The notes under the pieces: model-generated
What the model was told of the DNA's origin: nothing
Seen by the model: only the letters and a program-made list of their open reading frames with translations
Databases searched by the model: none
Shown here: piece after piece, positions 28,910 to 41,464 of the stretch
Layout of the letters: the number at the start of each line of letters is the position of its first letter
How positions within the stretch are numbered: position 1 is the stretch's first letter
Made by a program: the position numbers and the translations under genes
Assembly: GCF_029784165.1 (NCBI RefSeq)
Contig: NC_073695.1
Coordinates: 138,288,285 to 138,352,284, forward strand
Reading direction: 5' to 3'
Length of the DNA stretch: 64,000 bases
Source of the DNA: Wyeomyia smithii
Taxonomy: Eukaryota; Arthropoda; Insecta; Diptera; Culicidae

Positions 28910-31880
28910 TCATGTACTGGAGATCACCGCTTCCCAGAATGTCTCTAACGGGTACGTTCGGTTGTTTTCTCGGGCCCGAAGGGAATCTATAAGCTCAGAC
29001 CTAACACCACAGTATTCGGTACACGACCAAACAACATGCTCGATGTCATGGTAGCCATCGCCACAAACGCAGTGATTACTGTCTACAAGCCCTATACGAA
29101 AGAGATGCGTGTTTAACGTATAGTGATTGGACATAAGTCTGGACATCACGCGAATGAAGTCCCGACCTACATCCAACCCCTTGAACCATGCTTTCGTCGA
29201 TACCTTAGGAAAAATGGAATGTAGCCACCGTCCCAGTTCATCTGAGTTCCATGATGATTGCCAACTGTTGAGTGTTCTCTGACGCAAAATGCTATAGAAT
29301 TCATCATAAGCAATTGGTCTTTCATAAATATCGCCGTCAATAGCACCCACCTTAGCTAAAGAGTCAGCCTTTTCGTTACCCGGAATCGAGCAATGAGAAG
29401 GGACCCACGCTAAGGTAACCCGGTAATTTTTATCTGTTAAAGCACTTAAAAACCGCCGTATTTTCCCCAGGAAATACGGGGTGTGCTTCACAGGCTTCAT
29501 TGATCGCAGAGCCTCAATGGCACTGAGACTATCTGTGAAGATGAAGTAGTGGTCTATGGGTAGGGTTTCGATGATTCCAAGAGAGTACTGAATAGCAGCA
29601 AGTTCTGCGACGTACACGGAAGCAGGAGCATCGAGTTTGTAGGAGGCGGTAAAATTTTCGTGGAAAACACCGAAGCCAGTGGACTCATCTAGATTAGATC
29701 CGTCAGTGAAAAACCTTTTATCATAACTAACATGTTTAAACTTATTGGAAAAAATCTTAGGGATCTCTTGGGGTCGCAATTGATCCGGGATACCAGAAAT
29801 GTCTTGTTTCATGGTGGTGTCGAAGAATATAGCATTATTAGAAGTAGCTAAAAGTGCGACATTGGAGGAATCGTATAAAGAAGGATTAATATCTTGAGCC
29901 ATATAGTCAAAATATAAAGTCATAAATCTGGATTGAGATTGAAGGTCGACCAACCTCTCGAAATTTTCAATTACTAATGGGTTCATAACTGTGCATCGAA
30001 TTAGCAACCGGTAAGAGAGATTCCAAAAACGATGTTTCAACGGAAGAATACCCGCTAACACTTCAAGACTCATCGTATGGGTCGACTGCATGCAACCCAA
30101 GGCAATACGCAAACAACGATATTGTATTCTCTCTAATTTTATAATGTGCGTGTTCGCGGCGGAGCGAAAGCAGAAACAGCCGTACTCAAGAACTGACAAT
30201 ATCGTTGTTTGGTATAACCTTAGAAGGTCTCCTGGGTGAGCACCCCACCAAGTTCCGGTAATCGAACGAAGAAAATTAATCCTCTGTTGGCATTTTTGTG
30301 TCAGATACCTAATATGACAAGCCCAGGTGCATTTGGAGTCGAACCAGACCCCGAGATATTTAGCGACTAAAACCTGAGAGATCGTTTTACCCGTTAGTAG
30401 GAGCTGCAGCTGAGCTGGGTTATGCTTCCTAGAAAAAACGACCAGCTCAGTTTTCTCCGGAGAGAATTCGATACCCAGCTTAAGAGCCCATTCAGACAAA
30501 TTATCTAAGGTATCTTGCAATGGTCCTTGCAGATCGCTAGCCTTGCCACCAGTAATGGATACAACGCTATCGTCTGCAAGTTGCCTTAGCGTGCATGAAT
30601 TTGCAAGACATTCATCGATGTCATTGACGTAAAAATTATATAAGAGAGGACTTAAACATAAGCCCTGGGGGAGGCCCATGTTACTAATTCGGGAAGTTGT
30701 CGAATCGCCATGTGAGAAATACATATGCTTTTCTGACAACAAATTGAGCAAAAAGTTATTCAAATTTGGTGAAAGTCCCTGCGAATGAAGTTTCGCGCTT
30801 AAAACTTCTACAGAGACAGAGTCAAAAGCCCCCTTAATATCCATGAACGCAGAAGCCATTTGCTCTTTTCGAGCAAAAGCTAGTTGAATTTCAGTAGAAA
30901 GCAACGCTAGGCAATCGTTCGTCCCTTTGCCCCGGCGAAAGCCAAATTGAGTATCTGAAAGTAACCCGTTTGTTTCGACCCATTTGTCTAACCGTAAGAG
31001 GATCATTTTCTCCATTAATTTCCGGAGGCAAGAGAGCATCGCAATCGGCCTATATGAATTGTGATCAGAGGCAGGTTTCCCGGGTTTCCGAATAGCAATG
31101 ACTTTTACCTCCCTCCAGTCATGCGGAACAATATTTAGCTCAAGAAACTTGTTGAACAAATTCAACAAGCGTCTTTTTGCAGAGTCGGGTAGATTCTTCA
31201 ACAGGTTGAATTTTATTCTATCTAACCCTGGAGCCTTATTGTTGCACGACAGGAGAGCCATTGAAAATTCCAACATCGAAAATAGAGGCTCTTCCGTAGT
31301 TACTAATAACGCGTCGCGAAAGGTTTTCTGTTCCGGTACAGAGTCTGGACAGACCTTTTTGGCAAAATCAAGTATCCAGCGATCTGAATACTCCTCGCTT
31401 TCATTCGAAACGTCACGGTTCCGCATGCGCCTGGCGGTATCCCAAAGAGTGCTCATCGCTGTTTCCCTGGACAACGCGTTTACGAACCGCCGCCAGTACC
31501 CGCGTTTTTTCGCCTTTACTAAGCTCTTCATCTGCCTGCCCAGTGCCTCGTACTTTCGAAGCAGGTTGACAGTGCCGTACTCCCGGTAGTCCTTATACGC
31601 CGCGGACCTTCGCGCGTACAGCTCAGAGCACTCTTTGTCCCACCATTTGTTGGGAGGGCGCTGTCTAATCGTTACCCCGGGTATCGGTTTCGTCTGAGCT
31701 TGAGTCGAGGCGTCGATTATCAAGCCAGCTAAGAACGCGTATTCTTCCTCCGGAGGAAGTTCCTCGTGAGTCTCGATAGATTGCGCTATAATAGACTCAT
31801 AACACTTCCAATCAATATTACGTGTAAGGTCGTAGGAAATATTGATTGGGTTCGGGGGAGTTGAACCATTAGCAACATGA
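28910..31880 (-). CDS. ORF2 of I-group LINE, RT and RNase H portion
   Basis: About 990 residues in one frame. RT: APGLDRIKFNLLKNL, MASAFMDIKGAFDSV (motif A), GLPQGLCLSPLLYN (motif B, with Leu where Ser is usual) and RQLADDSVVSI (motif C). RNase H: FFTDGSNLDESTGFGVF, YVAELAAIQYSLG, IFTDSLSAIEAL and WVPSHCSIPGNEKADSLAK, so the catalytic D-E-D-D set is complete. A Cys/His tail (HCVCGDGYHDIEHVVWSC) follows. The frame was severed from its endonuclease domain by the patch at 31881-33151; the extension to 31927 is patch sequence. Confidence 0.92.
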
Positions 31881-32209
31881 GAAACATGAGTGAGATTAAA
31901 CAGTCTCCAGAACACGTTTCTTTTCATAGCTTTTGAACCACATGTCCAATCTTTCTAAGATTTAAAAGTTAAGGGTATTTCAGGTAGCCCGTTCATTTAA
32001 AACTAATTTTGTTCAAATCGGTTGTGTAGTTTTTGAGATAATGATGTTTCATGATTTTTACATTTTGATACATAACCTTCAAACTAAAAATCCGATTACA
32101 ATAAAATTGAATAGGGTATTATGGGACAACAAGACCTTTCATTTGCAATTAATTTCATGAAAATCGGTCCAGCCATCTCTGAGAAAAGTGAGTGAGAATA
32201 AAAATCTGC

Positions 32210-32220
32210 ACATACACACA

Positions 32221-32263
<43 letters not shown>
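32210..32263. repeat. (CA)n microsatellite
   Basis: About 50 bases of CA repeat with two interruptions, corresponding to the (TG)n of the related repeat at 24669. It forms the junction with the Gypsy fragment. Confidence 0.9.
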
Positions 32264-32264
<1 letters not shown>

Positions 32265-32265
<1 letters not shown>

Positions 32266-33151
32266 CCGAACTCGCAGACCGATATGGTCTGAAAATCAGA
32301 CGAGCAGCAATTCGCGTAAGCACTGCTGACGGTACCGAGTATAATTGCCTCGGATACCTAAATCTCCCGTTCACCTACAAACAGCAGACAAGGGTGATAC
32401 CAACCATTATCGTCCCACAGTTATCTAGAACCCTCATTCTAGGTACTGACTTTTGGGATAAATTCGGTATAAAACCAATGATTGACGTAGGGAACGGACC
32501 GGAAAAATCAATACAACGAGAACCGATGTCAATTCGATTTGTTGCTTCAACATCGAGCCATCGGGAGAGCCAATAGACCTAGAGGAGATGGAACCAGATA
32601 AAACTCTGGATATTCCAACAATGGACACGCCGATAGAGCCAATCCCAGAGACCGTCGAAACGGAACACACCCTTACAGACATACAAAGGGCACAGCTAAT
32701 CGATGCTATCAAATATTTTGAGTTTACAGGGCCGGATAGATTGCGCCGCACCAGTCTCATTCAGCATGAGATAGTTTTGCAAGAAGGTGCAAAACCTCGA
32801 AATCAGCCGGTATATAAGTGTTCGCCTTATATACAGCAGGAAATTGACGCGGAAATAGAGCGCTTCAGAAGTCTAGACGCAATCGAGGAGTGCCACAGCG
32901 AATGGACAAACCCCCTCGTTCCGGTGAGAAAGTCAAACGGAAAGATTCGGGTCTGCCTGGACTCACGGCGAATAAACTCCATGACGGTGAAAGATGCTTA
33001 TCCTATGCAAAACATGCATGATATCTTCCATCGGCTTGGCCGTGCAAAATTCTATTCAATAATTGATTTAAAAGACGCATACTTTCAAATCCCCCTTAAA
33101 GAGGAAAGTAGAAATTACACCGCCTTTCGTACATCGAAAGGGCTTTTTCGA
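32265..33151 (+). pseudogene. pol: Ty3/Gypsy pol fragment (protease end to mid RT)
   Basis: Starts within the protease (ELADRYGLKIRR, LILGTDFWDKFGIKPM), shifts frame around 32500-32580, then reads PETVETEHTL ... PLVPVRKSNGKIRVCLDSRR ... FYSIIDLKDAYFQIPL and stops mid-RT at FRTSKGLF, where LINE sequence begins. It is clearly related to Pol of element 0 but differs at many residues, so it comes from a sister family. It lacks the YLDD motif. Confidence 0.88.
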
Positions 33152-33818
33152 TAACGATTGGAAGATGATCACTACCGTGGGGATCGTTGATTACTTTCCA
33201 CCGGCAATCTAACGCTAGTGATGTCGAGCAAAGGGATAGGTCAAACACGCTTTCACGTTCTGGAGGATTAGGTACACGTGTCGCTTCCCCAGTATTCAAA
33301 ACTGTCATATTGAAGTCGTCGATCAAGTTACAGATTAAAGAAGATCGGTTGTCGTCGTACAGCGACCCCCATAGCGAACAGTGAGAATTAAAATCTCCCA
33401 ATATCAAAAAAGGCGCGGGAAGCAACTCTGCTATATCAGTGAGATGCTTCTGTTCAATCCGCGCGGATGGAGGCATATATAACGAAACAAGGCATAGGTC
33501 TTTTCCATTCATATTAGTTTGAATGGCAACGACTTCAATATTCGAGATCGAGGGGAGGTCGATTCGGAAGAAGGAATAGCACTTTTTAATCCCTAAAAGT
33601 ACCCCTCCACCGTGTGAGTCTCGATCTCGACGAATAATGTTAAAATCGTGGAAATTGAGTTGATCGTTTGAATTGAAAAAGGTTTCACAGAGCGCAAATG
33701 CGTCACAATTGTATGTATTTATTAAATGAGAAAATAGATCGAATTTGGGGATGATACTTCTGCAATTCCACTGTAATACAATGATAAAATTCCTAACCTC
33801 TTTCGCCGTATTAGGCAT
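33152..33818 (-). CDS. ORF2 of I-group LINE, endonuclease portion
   Basis: The APE-type endonuclease makes the target nick that primes reverse transcription. The frame opens at MPNTAKEVRN (33818) and shows VLQWNCRSI, FALCETFFN, RRDRDSHGGGVLL, LILGDFNSHCSLWGS and DPHGSDHLPI, covering the catalytic residues N, E, D-x-N and S-D-H. It overlaps the end of ORF1 by about 97 bases in another frame. The patch cuts it immediately after the endonuclease domain. Confidence 0.9.
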
Positions 33819-35191
33819 CGAAAGATATGATAGCTGAAATGAGGGGCCAAGTTGCTGCTAGTTGCATCAAAAAGGTTTTCACTGTAGGAAGAAGGGCAAG
33901 AAGAATATTTTGTAGGGGATCTGGTATGTTGAATGTTTTTTAATATCCAGTCCACAATATCAGAAAATTTTATGAACCCTGTTTCTTTTTTATCTTCTGA
34001 TCGAGAAATGGGTGCACGAGGGGTTTTTGGTGCCCCAGGAAGCGGTGGGTACTCCTGGTTTGATTTAAAATTAAATCCGGGAGGTACTTGCTTCGGTTTT
34101 TCTTCACCGTTTTCTTTTTGTGTTGGCTTATTGGTCATTCCGCTAGGGGTTATCTTGCGACCTTTGCGAGAAAGATTAGGAGAGTTGATCATTCTCCTCT
34201 TCCTAGATCCTTCTGGCATGGCATAAGAACACCCTTCGACGGGATCGTCAGATGTACCCTCATCGGTTGGCAAAAAGGAAAAGATGTTTCCTGTCGAGGG
34301 TGGCTCAGCACTCTTCAGCATTTCTGCGAAAGAGCGCTTTGATCGTTCCTTGAGGGAACGCTTTATTTTTTCCTCGCGCTGTTTGTACGCGGGACACGCC
34401 GAAAGGCCATGCCGAGTTCCCTCGCAGTAAAGACACTTTTCAGTATCCTCACTGCAAGCGGTCTCAGCATGATTGCCTCCGCACTTGCTGCAGCGTGCCT
34501 TGTTGCAGCAGTAGGTGGCTGTATGACCTAACTGCTTGCAGTTTTGGCAATGCATGACCCGCGGTACGAACAGGCGTACAGGCAGACGAACCCTGTCCAA
34601 AGAGATGTAGTTCGGCAGTGCGGATCCGACGAATGTTACACGGAAGGAATCCGAAGGGAGGAATTTCTTCTTCCCTTCTTCGATGGATACTGAATGCAAT
34701 TGCTTGACATCCAGTATCTTTACATCTTGAATCAGGGGGTTCTTGAAGCAGCCAACCCCGTGACGCAAAATGTCATCGACCGTGAGGCTTCCTTCGGTAA
34801 CCACACCGTCGATCTCCACGTCCTTGGCAGGGATGTACACGCGGTACTCTCTCGTGAAGAGCTCGTAGCTAGCAATTGCGTTTGCTTGCTTCAAGCTACT
34901 CACAACAACTCGCAGTTTGTTCGGTCTAACCTTTGTAATTTCGGTTACGTCCGAAAACTGTTTTGCCAGGTCCTTGCCGATTTGAATTATATTTAGAGGC
35001 TTCTTTATGGGCCTGAAGTAAACTACGAACGGACCTTTCGAAGCATCTGGGTAAGCTTTCACCCGTGTTGCCGGTACCCTTGGTACGGGGCTAGGTAGCG
35101 GGGAAGGTAGAGGGGAATTGATGGGGGAGATCTCAATCTCTTCCCCAGTTGTTTCCACATCCAGGAATAGTTGCACCTGCATGTCGTCCAT
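33722..35191 (-). CDS. ORF1 of I-group LINE (nucleic-acid-binding protein)
   Basis: 489 residues from the ATG at 35191. After an acidic/Pro-rich N terminus (SPLPSPLPSPVP) comes a region with a VVYFRPIKKPLNIIQIGKDL stretch typical of the RRM-like part of LINE ORF1 proteins, then three CCHC knuckles: CQNCKQLGHTATYC, CSKCGGNHAETAC and CLYCEGTRHGLSAC. A basic, Pro-rich tail follows. It looks intact and overlaps ORF2. Confidence 0.9.
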   Translation of the reverse strand: MDDMQVQLFLDVETTGEEIEISPINSPLPSPLPSPVPRVPATRVKAYPDASKGPFVVYFRPIKKPLNIIQIGKDLAKQFSDVTEITKVRPNKLRVVVSSLKQANAIASYELFTREYRVYIPAKDVEIDGVVTEGSLTVDDILRHGVGCFKNPLIQDVKILDVKQLHSVSIEEGKKKFLPSDSFRVTFVGSALPNYISLDRVRLPVRLFVPRVMHCQNCKQLGHTATYCCNKARCSKCGGNHAETACSEDTEKCLYCEGTRHGLSACPAYKQREEKIKRSLKERSKRSFAEMLKSAEPPSTGNIFSFLPTDEGTSDDPVEGCSYAMPEGSRKRRMINSPNLSRKGRKITPSGMTNKPTQKENGEEKPKQVPPGFNFKSNQEYPPLPGAPKTPRAPISRSEDKKETGFIKFSDIVDWILKNIQHTRSPTKYSSCPSSYSENLFDATSSNLAPHFSYHIFRCLIRRKRLGILSLYYSGIAEVSSPNSIYFLI

Positions 35192-36022
<831 letters not shown>

Positions 36023-36035
36023 ACTCGAGAACGTT
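36023..36035. repeat. Target-site duplication, right copy (I-group LINE)
   Basis: Identical to 28481-28493. Confidence 0.93.
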
Positions 36036-36151
36036 CTACATTTAAATTTTGTTTGGCTGCAAATTTGCAAATATTAATAGCAAATTGTAGGAATCGAGAC
36101 AGCACAAAGTACAAAATACAGTTCGCCAATTTTGAGTATACACTAAAGTCG

Positions 36152-36250
36152 TTTTTTTACGCGGGGAGACATGCCGCGTAAAAAAAAAACGCGTAAATTC
36201 CGGAATCCGCGTTATAAAACCGCGTAAATTCCGGAATCCGCGTAAAAAAA
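36152..36250. mobile_element. 99-bp miniature element with 13-bp perfect terminal inverted repeats
   Basis: TTTTTTTACGCGG at 36152-36164 is the exact reverse complement of 36238-36250. Inside, CGCGTAAATTCCGGAATCCG is repeated at 36190 and 36221 (period 31). It sits inside the right half of the Harbinger remnant. No clear target duplication. Confidence 0.7.
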
Positions 36251-36649
36251 ATCCATGCACGCACAAACGAAGAAACCTGCAACAGAATTGTGCTATCGAT
36301 AATTTGGGAGAACGGAAACAAAGTTAAAACAGAGTTGCTTGACATAAAGGGGATATTTTATGAATCAGAAAGAACGCAGATCATTCCGGAAACAATTGAC
36401 GGACAGATATATTGGTTATTACTAGATGCGCAGAATTTTTGGGAAATACGACACACACGAACATTTTGCTAATGCTAGCTAGTGCCGGTCTTTAGAAATT
36501 AGCAACTGCCGGCGTTAAAAAGAAATAGATGAATTGGTAATCCCCAATAGCAACGACAGGTGCGAACATCGGTTGCTATCCAAAATAGCAACGGCCAGCG
36601 TTGTGAAAATAGCAACTCAAATGGCAACTCACCGGTGCGCTTGCTCTAA

Positions 36650-37833
36650 CTAGCGGTTCGTTATTAACATGCAAAAATGGAATGCATGGTGGCAGTGATG
36701 GAAACGAAACGAATATGATGCAATCGTCGTTTATTCATCACTTGTGCACTTCACGAAGTGTACAGGCCGGGACTAAACTTGAATCCTCTCAACCCATAAT
36801 GAAATGATGATATGGTGCATAGGTTTCTGGGAGAAAACAAACACATGACTACTAGACTACATCAGCTCTGAGAAGCGATTCGATCGTTGCGTTTGTCTCA
36901 CCATCGGCCGGTAGTCAGGGGAAGAAAGGATAGCAACAGGAGAATATCATGTCACCTGAACAGCAGCAGAGGTTGGGTGCGGTATGAGGGAATGTGTGGG
37001 GGAAGTGACTACTTCGGCAGCGGTTGAGTTTAAGCGAGAGTAGGAGGGCATACACTGTCATTTTCTTTCTTTTTCTGACAAAAAATCATATTCATGAGTC
37101 AAATGAATAAGGATATAACAAGTTCTGATCCCTCTGTGTAACAGAGACGAATAACTTCATATACCGAGTTGTGCACTTTGAGAACCACGTGTTGTGGTGT
37201 ACACTAATGAATAGAAATATATCGTAAAGAGGAAAACAAAGAGAGTGCACCAGCACCGATACTTTGTTTTTCGCATACTGACGACGATTTCAACGTATCT
37301 TAGGCTTGTTTTATGTCTATTCATTAATCGCTAGAGGTGGTTTTTTTCCTTCGCTGCATGGTGGTGTGAGCGAAGATAATGATAATATCTGAAGAGAGAG
37401 CGAAGAGAGTAGCGCTGCGCTGCGCTTGTCGGCGTTTGTTTCGCTGGCATAGGCATAATCAAAACAAAACAAAACGGATGAGTATAAGTTTTTGTATCAA
37501 ACATTTTGAAAAAGGAATAGGCTCTGTGTGTAGTAGTTTTTTGCGGGTTTTGGACTTTGTCAGCAATGTGCCATCTGTTGGGTGCACAAAGTGTGGTAGG
37601 TTTTCGGTTGCGGGTAGTTTTTATTCATATTTACAAACCAGATTGTGCGATGCACTCTCACAGGTCAAAATTTGCAGTTTTACAATATAGTTTCAAAATT
37701 TGTCATTCGAGCATGACAATGCGGTATACGATTGACGCATCGTCTACAATTGTGAGTCCTGGCAGGGCGGTGACATTTTACTAAGTTCTATGTTCTTGTT
37801 TTGTGATTTTCCTAGCTTTTGGACAAATGTTGA
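36650..37833. other. Unassigned sequence
   Basis: No recognisable coding or repeat structure. Open frames at 37379-37690 and 37557-37784 overlap each other and have no known motif. Confidence 0.45.
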
Positions 37834-38375
37834 TATACATAAGTAACTTTTATTTGTTGGTATAATCACCGTTACTTCGTATGTATCGTATTAATTGATA
37901 TTTTTCGGTGAACAATTACAGAACATCTATTACTTTGCGTGACGTTTCGGCCTTGTACCTGGCCTGTTTGTACCTTGCCGTAGCTTTACCAACACCAACT
38001 ACAATGCGCTTGTGGTAAAGCTACGGCAAGGTACAAACAGCGGACGGTGGAGAGGAAACAAATGCGACGATCGACACAGCATCACAGCACACTCGCCAGA
38101 CAGTGATACCTGATCGTGCGGCGCTGAAAGAGGTGATGAAAAGCTGCGGCTATCGAATTGTGAGTTGTGAGAGAAAAAAGCAACAATTATGACAAAATGT
38201 TTTTATGTTTTTTATGTATTTCAAAAATGTTTGTTTTTTTTTTAAATAAAACTGCAGGCGTCAGAAGATGGCTGAAACGCAACAGTAGGCCGAAACGTCA
38301 CGCAAAGTAATAGATGTTCTGTAATTGTTTACCGAAAAATATCAATTAATAAGATACATAAGTAACTTTTATTTA
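37834..38375. repeat. Fold-back element with nested hairpins and flanking direct repeat
   Basis: An outer inverted repeat of about 65 bp (37887-37952 versus 38289-38355, e.g. CTTTGCGTGACGTTTCGGCC) encloses a perfect 28-bp hairpin (37964-37991 and 38013-38040, core TACCTTGCCGTAGCTTTACC). ATACATAAGTAACTTTTATT occurs directly repeated at about 37837 and 38353, possibly a target duplication. CTTTGCGTGACGTTTCGGCC and GATGGCTGAAAC-type motifs recall Penelope element ends; this is tentative. Confidence 0.75.
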
Positions 38376-40149
38376 ATTATGCTGAAATTGTTTTGGGCGT
38401 GAAAATAGTTCATGACAACTGAACTTTGATTGCAATTATTTTGGCATTTTAATAATAATCTTGGAACTCTGTTTTGTCTGATATGCATATTTGCATTTTT
38501 TGAGGTTTTGGGCTATGAATGCATGGAACTTTGTCAGTTTTTATACTCAGTAGGTGTCTTTGGTGCGAAACGTCGTGTCGCGTATGCGTCGGTAGTAGAA
38601 AATGGAGCGGTCGTGCATAATGCGCCAGTGAAACGCATCATCGGCCCGGGTGAGTTCTGCTTATCTAAGGGTCTCCGGAGTGTAGTGGACACGCTCTTGT
38701 TTGCTTCGGGGAGGTCAACTCAGTTTCGCGCACGTTTTTTTGACTGCGCTCAGTGTAACTATCTTAATACAGCGGTTTCGGAGTTCAATGACCATTACAT
38801 CGTATAATGCTCGGCTGTGCCTCGTGGGGTTTTTTTACTCGCCTTAGCGGTTCTTTGAGCTGGTACCAGTAGTTTGCGTTCGGCGTGCGGTGCGTTTTAC
38901 GAAATTTATTCGTTTCGAGGTAAATTTTAATAGTTCACGGGATGAAACGCAAAGTTTGGTGTGATACAGACTGTTAACGATTGGTAGGTTGCCGATGATA
39001 ACTAGAAACCTCGATTCTCCTATATGCCGATACAGCGATCGTGATGCGGTTCTATTTTTATCGTCTTCTGGTGGCCGGTTGCGCAGAGACCGAGAAATAT
39101 CCATATCGGGCGCGAATTGGTGTAGAAAAGATCGCACCATCAACCTCGATTGATCCAGATCAATTCATTTCCACTAACACTAATTCCTTCCTTTGATACT
39201 TGTGGATGATGCAGAAGATTCGTCGGTCTCTAGTAGCAACAAGTATTAAACTAACACTCCCGATATCCCTTCCTCTATTGATCTGCATTGGGCGTGGCCA
39301 GCTACGTTATTGACCAGTGAAAAGAAAAATCACCAGGAATTGTTCACTGAAAATGGTTTGCTACTCCTAGGCACCGTTTTGACGGTTCTTTGTGCAATTT
39401 CAGTTGATTCTGGTCAATCGCGGGCAACACACGGGCAATCAAATATGCTATGCTATGCTATGCTATCACGGTGCTCCCACAAACCGTTATTATAAAATAA
39501 AATGCACCAAAGAATCTGAGTACACCATTCGATTCGTTATGACGTCCAGAATCTCTGGTCAAAATTTCAAAATCATATTACGGTACATTTTTGAGTAATG
39601 CCCTTTTGAAGGTCGTAAAGTACAAAAAAAAAAATATAAAAACGACGAAATACTTATTGTAAAGCACGTTTTCAACCACCATTTCATGAAATAACTTCCA
39701 AAATAGTTTCTACACATTCCAAGGGTTATATTTCAAGACATTAACAATTGGTGAAAAGATTTATTTGAAAATCTCACAGTGCACAGTGGTCTAAACTCGA
39801 AAAATCGTGATCATGTAGATTTCACTGTGAAAAATTGATTTTATGTACTCAATGTCTCCAGCAGAATTGTTTTATAAAACAAGGCCTTACTTTTGGCATT
39901 TTTAGTTTTTCGATCAATCCACCGAACAGTTAGATAGAAAAAATATTTTTTCTAATTTTCAATATACCAGATAGCTTCTTTCAGCAAAGTTGTGGAAAAT
40001 TTCAAAAGATAAATAATTGCTGAACACTGCAATGTCCTATCTGTACGTTGGACACGACAAAAAAGAGTTTTTTGTAGAACACCCCTCTTTAAAATCAGTT
40101 TTTTGTCTATAACTTTTTCTATTATTGTCACTTAATACAATAATGTTAA
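38376..40149. other. Unassigned sequence
   Basis: The 125-residue frame at 38430-38807 and its neighbours show no known domain. A short CTATG repeat lies at about 39448-39468. The AT-rich stretch from about 39600 probably belongs to the repeat family that ends at 40381. Confidence 0.4.
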
Positions 40150-40381
40150 TACACTACTGATTACAAAATTTTCTCAGCTTCCCAAAGAAAGCAACAGAAT
40201 TGAGCTAGCTATCATACTTCTTGTGCTAGATCTCGTTAAAGGCAAACATAACCGAAAGCTAAAAAAGTGAATAACTCTGCAGTAGTTGAGTTTTAACCAT
40301 ATGCGTAGAAGGGTTTTTTCATCAAATAGGGTTCTCTATCACCCCTTGAAGGATTTTAAGTGAGCTACCCAAAACCCTGTA
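40150..40381 (-). repeat. Dispersed repeat with ACAGGGT end (copy B)
   Basis: Inverted relative to copy A at 13473-13705 and diverged from it. Element 2 inserted 15 bases beyond its end. Confidence 0.8.
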
Positions 40382-40392
40382 TACGCAGTATA

Positions 40393-40396
40393 TGAG
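40393..40396. repeat. Target-site duplication of element 2, left copy
   Basis: TGAG, repeated at 51108-51111. Confidence 0.85.
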
Positions 40397-41141
40397 TGTG
40401 ACGTCACACCCCGCGAAGATTACCCAATGTTCCGTCACGATGCATCAGAATTCAGGCTAAAAACCATAGTTTGCCGCCGAGCTTACTCAATACTGTAGAG
40501 AATCAAAACAATTTTAGCATAAACTGGAGCATTAGCTTACCGCTGAGTTGTAATGACCTAGCATTCTAGAGCATTCTTATTATGAGCCAAACCAAACAAA
40601 ACTAAACATCCTTATTATCGTTCAGAACAATAACCAAGCGTCCTAGTTATAAGTAGTCGAACGACCGGTAGCTTACGAAATGTAAATATCTTAACGATCA
40701 TGCCACACCATGTATACCTTTTTCAATTTAACTATAATCAAAACAGAAGCCGGAGGCACAACGTCACTCACAGCGCCACTCACGGTCGCTCACGGTTGCG
40801 CGCGGTCCAGAGTAAATACGCGCTCTCGCACGCGCCCTAATGTTCTCAGCAAATAATCGAATATATGTACTAAAATTCAACTCGAAAACGAAACAGGGTA
40901 ATAAATACTATAGGTTAAAATAGAACCGCTAGATAGGCGATAACTCAGGTCGGAGGAGAAGAGTCTCAGCGCTCTGAGTTACACAGGTTAATATTTAAGC
41001 AAAATTGTAACTTAATAGAATCAATCATCATTATCTATCATCCAAATGAAGTGATTCCGTGCACTAAGTGCACGTACAGGACTTCGTGTGTTTCATTTCT
41101 AAGTGATCACAGGTCCTGGTAGAGCTCTAGCTAGCTCTATA
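40397..41141 (+). repeat. 5' LTR of element 2
   Basis: 745 bp; the inner end reads CTCTATA, where the 3' LTR has CTCTACA. The terminal 12 bases form the CRE-like palindrome. Confidence 0.92.
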
Positions 41142-41144
41142 CGG

Positions 41145-41156
41145 TGGTGACAGCGG
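41145..41156 (+). other. Primer-binding site of element 2
   Basis: TGGTGACAGCGG three bases after the 5' LTR, the same as in elements 1 and 3. Confidence 0.8.
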
Positions 41157-41464
41157 TTTTTTTTGGTTTCTAGAAAAGGAAACGGACCACGCGAGGTAAT
41201 ATAAAGTCAAAAGAAGCTTAAGTATAAGTAGTGTTCGATAACGGTAAAAAGCGCGATAAAATAGTTCGAAGTATAAATTGTGTGACGTTGAACGAAAGTG
41301 GATATTGTGCAACGAGAACTTAAAGTGTTAGAGAAAAAATTGTGCACGCGAAGCAGGAAAAAAACAGCAGAAAATAGTAAGGAAGAACATTGGTTACAAA
41401 CTTTTATAGTGTTAATAAAGTTGGTTCTCACTCGAAGGAAGAAAAATGTAAAAGTGCCGACATA

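Larger units (their letters stand above)
31881..33151. mobile_element. Composite patch inserted in ORF2 of the I-group LINE
   Basis: Left half (31881-32262) is an inverted copy of the repeat at about 24680-25035; right half (32265-33151) is a Ty3/Gypsy fragment on the plus strand. On either side the LINE coding sequence resumes with at most a codon or two missing (SDHLPIVIE, then ANGSTPPN). I see no target duplication, no LTR and no tail. Confidence 0.75.

Noticed and set aside
38430..38807. 125-residue frame that could be a host exon
   Set aside because: No known domain, no splice-site or homology support visible; may be chance.
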